In this document: positions 61,861 through 64,000 of the stretch, one piece after another | How positions within the stretch are numbered: the stretch's first letter is position 1 | Layout: each line of letters begins with the position of its first letter | Assembly (NCBI RefSeq): GCF_041296385.1 | Contig: NC_091014.1 | Span: forward strand, 51,416,078-51,480,077 | DNA: 64,000 nt | Source of the DNA: Aphelocoma coerulescens | Lineage: Eukaryota > Chordata > Aves > Passeriformes > Corvidae | Direction: 5' to 3' | Translations under genes and position numbers: made by a program | The notes under the pieces: model-generated | Told to the model about the DNA's origin: nothing | Database searches by the model: none | Seen by the model: only the letters and a program-made list of their open reading frames with translations

Positions 61861-64000
61861 GCCTGTCCAGGCTTCCTCAGATCACAGGCGTTTGAATGAG
61901 TAAATAGCTATTATTAGACTTCTCCTGCCTGCCCACGCACACACCTCAGCCTTAGGCCAGCATAAAACTACCCCCAAGAAAAATACCACTTTTACCTAAT
62001 CCAAAGGGCTTTACCCAGTCCTGAGTTCTGCTACATCACGCGGAAATGTGTTCCTCTGTCAAAATTGCAACTAAAGGAGGAGGGCTTCCTCATGACACCA
62101 GAGCAGGGACTCAGCTCCTCCTGCCTCACCATAAATCACATTTTCTGGGATTTCTTCCCCAACCCTCTCACCAGCTATCTTTTGTGACCAGGGAATGGAC
62201 AAAATGGGCTGAGACCCCCGGGTGATCCCTGACAAACATTCTCAGCTTGCAGTGATAGCAGAGCTCAGTGACATCATGTCTGGTGAGGTTCCACAGGTGG
62301 ACCTGGGGCAGGTGAGAAGGCAGCAGCAGTGGCTTCTGAGGACCTGGGGCAGATGAGTGACAACCATGTCACAGCATCGTAAGAGTCTGTGATGGTGGCA
62401 CCAGCCCTGAGCTGAGGAAAGGGGTCCTCAGGGCTCCATAGCACTGAAGGATGAAGACTAATTCATTCTTCATTGCAGGGGTGAGACCTTTGAGCCACAG
62501 GTGTGTTTCAGATAAGTTCCACACCATCACACAGTTTCACATCTAATGATTTCCCTTTGGTGGTACCACAGCCTCCTGCCTGCCTGCCTTCTCCTAACCA
62601 GCTGAATTTCCATGTCCTTTCAAAGACTTGCTGCAATCCAGCCAAGATGACTGCATTTCAGTGCTGACTGGAGCCTTTGCAATGCAGTCTATAAAACACT
62701 TTGGGAGCTTTCCAGAGGAAAGATGCTCAAGAAACATCAGTCATAGCAGTCCACACACATTCGCTGACACTGTCCTATGTGACCCTTTCCTACTCTTCTT
62801 TCTTCCCTGTTCTCCCATCTCTACACAAGCATTCTCAGTACTGGAGGTTGATGGTATCAGGCAGGGAAAGAGTGTCTCTCCAGAATGAGTTTTGCCTCAA
62901 TTTCCATCAGCAACACAGAAGAAGGGGAAAAAAATGTCCAAATTAAGCTGCTTGATTACTGAAATTAATCTTGTCACTTAGCATCCCTGTTCCACAGAAT
63001 GGGGCCTTTGATTAGCCTCCTTGTTTCAGAATATTACAAGCAGACGTTTATTAAGCAGAAGGCAATTCCTCTGCAGGGGGAGAGGGGCAGCTGATTCCAA
63101 AGGGAAAGCTGGTCTCTGGATAAGAGATGCCCACAGCTTTGCCTGCACCCCTGGCAAGTGAGGGGATGCTGCTCTAACAACACAGCCAGGGCCCCCAAGG
63201 ATTCTCCAAGATCGTCTCCCCAACATGTGACTAAGGACCATCCTGTTATTACTGTCACAGGCTTGGTGTTTCGAAGGCTGACAGCTCGTGCAGCAAGTTA
63301 TTGCTTGTTATTACTATCATCCTGAGAGCCCTCAAAGGTTGTGAGGTGCTGTGCTACGGAAACACAGAAGGATGGGGAGCATTCCCCAAGGCAACCGAAG
63401 AGCAGTGGACCTGCATGTGGGACCTTCAACACCCACACTTCCCTCCTTGCTTCCTCTCCACCTCCACGCAGCATCGCCAACCACACAGCTGTGACTGTGC
63501 ATGACCGTGCTGTCACAGGCAGCTTTGTGCTTTTCCACTCCATAGAGCACATGCTCAGAAGCCAGTGCCTCACTGTAGGCATGGGCTGCTCTTGCTGACC
63601 TGACGCAGCTGGGATGTACTTGCTGGGATGGCAGAAGGGAGAGCTCAGAGAGAGCAGTGGGGTGACCCATGGATGCTCTTGCAGCTCCCAGAGAACTTGA
63701 GATTGATACATTTAATACAGGCTCCTAGGAGGTGACATCCAGGAGCTGCAGAGTCCAAGACTGGCACTGCTGGTACAGAAGTGCGATAGGAAAGGGTAGA
63801 AGGTTGCCTCTTGTGGCTTGTTCTGACTCTGCCTCCACCAACCAAAAGGCTTTTGGAAATTGTTACTGGCATAGGGACATAGCAGCATTCCAGGCAAATT
63901 ACCGACGAATTTTAAGTAGGCTAAACTCGTTGCTGGGTTTCAAGCTACACTGGACAAAGTCAGCCAGCACTGAAAGGTTGTAAAATCAAAGATCAACCTT
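61861..64000. other. GRIN2A intron, no exon seen
   Basis: Unique sequence with (CCTG)3-4 near 62577. The overlapping open frames at 63298-63711 have no recognisable homology. Confidence 0.65.

Overview
The window is vertebrate nuclear DNA, almost certainly from a bird and probably a passerine. The evidence is several CR1 retrotransposon 3' ends (octamer tails of the ATTCTATG type), a degenerate solo LTR of an abundant avian ERVL-like family, and a tRNA-Ile-derived SINE with a CR1-like tail, an arrangement known from the songbird TguSINE1 family. There are no prokaryotic features, and nearly all long open frames are chance frames in intronic DNA.

One protein-coding exon can be identified with confidence. 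It is an internal exon of GRIN2A (NMDA receptor subunit GluN2A) at 42553-43151 on the minus strand, with a clean polypyrimidine tract and AG acceptor and a GTAAGG donor. The gene runs right to left. Positions 43152-64000 are therefore the intron before this exon and 1-42552 the intron after it. I found no second GRIN2A exon, in keeping with the very long introns at the 5' end of this gene.

Layout: 1-8480 intron with a CA repeat and a pair of TCF/LEF-like sites; 8480-8760 polypyrimidine tract plus a perfect RFX X-box; 8941-9001 a 19-bp tandem repeat; 12.28-12.41 kb two X-box-like palindromes around a G-rich purine tract; 14.28-14.96 kb CR1; 22.62-23.18 kb solo LTR; 24.08-24.35 kb CR1; 26.54-26.95 kb minus-strand CR1 with an expanded pentanucleotide tail; 31.59-32.01 kb CR1; 32.3-32.55 kb a coding-like block I cannot identify; 34.43-34.54 kb two perfect hairpins; 35.79-35.94 kb tRNA-derived SINE; 42.55-43.15 kb the GRIN2A exon; 48.76-48.97 kb a 52-bp minisatellite; 51.63-52.19 kb a CpG-rich block with an X-box-like site and a GC-rich minisatellite; 57.2-57.76 kb a second CpG-rich block with a near-perfect X-box; 61.38-61.86 kb a third GC-rich patch with a G-quadruplex-type run.

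The most interesting pattern is regulatory. Five full-length RFX X-box-like palindromes (two matching the consensus fully, three with one mismatch) lie in this stretch of GRIN2A intron, several of them in CpG-rich or purine/pyrimidine-rich contexts. The window may therefore hold RFX-bound enhancers or unannotated promoters. I did not find a clear new protein system.
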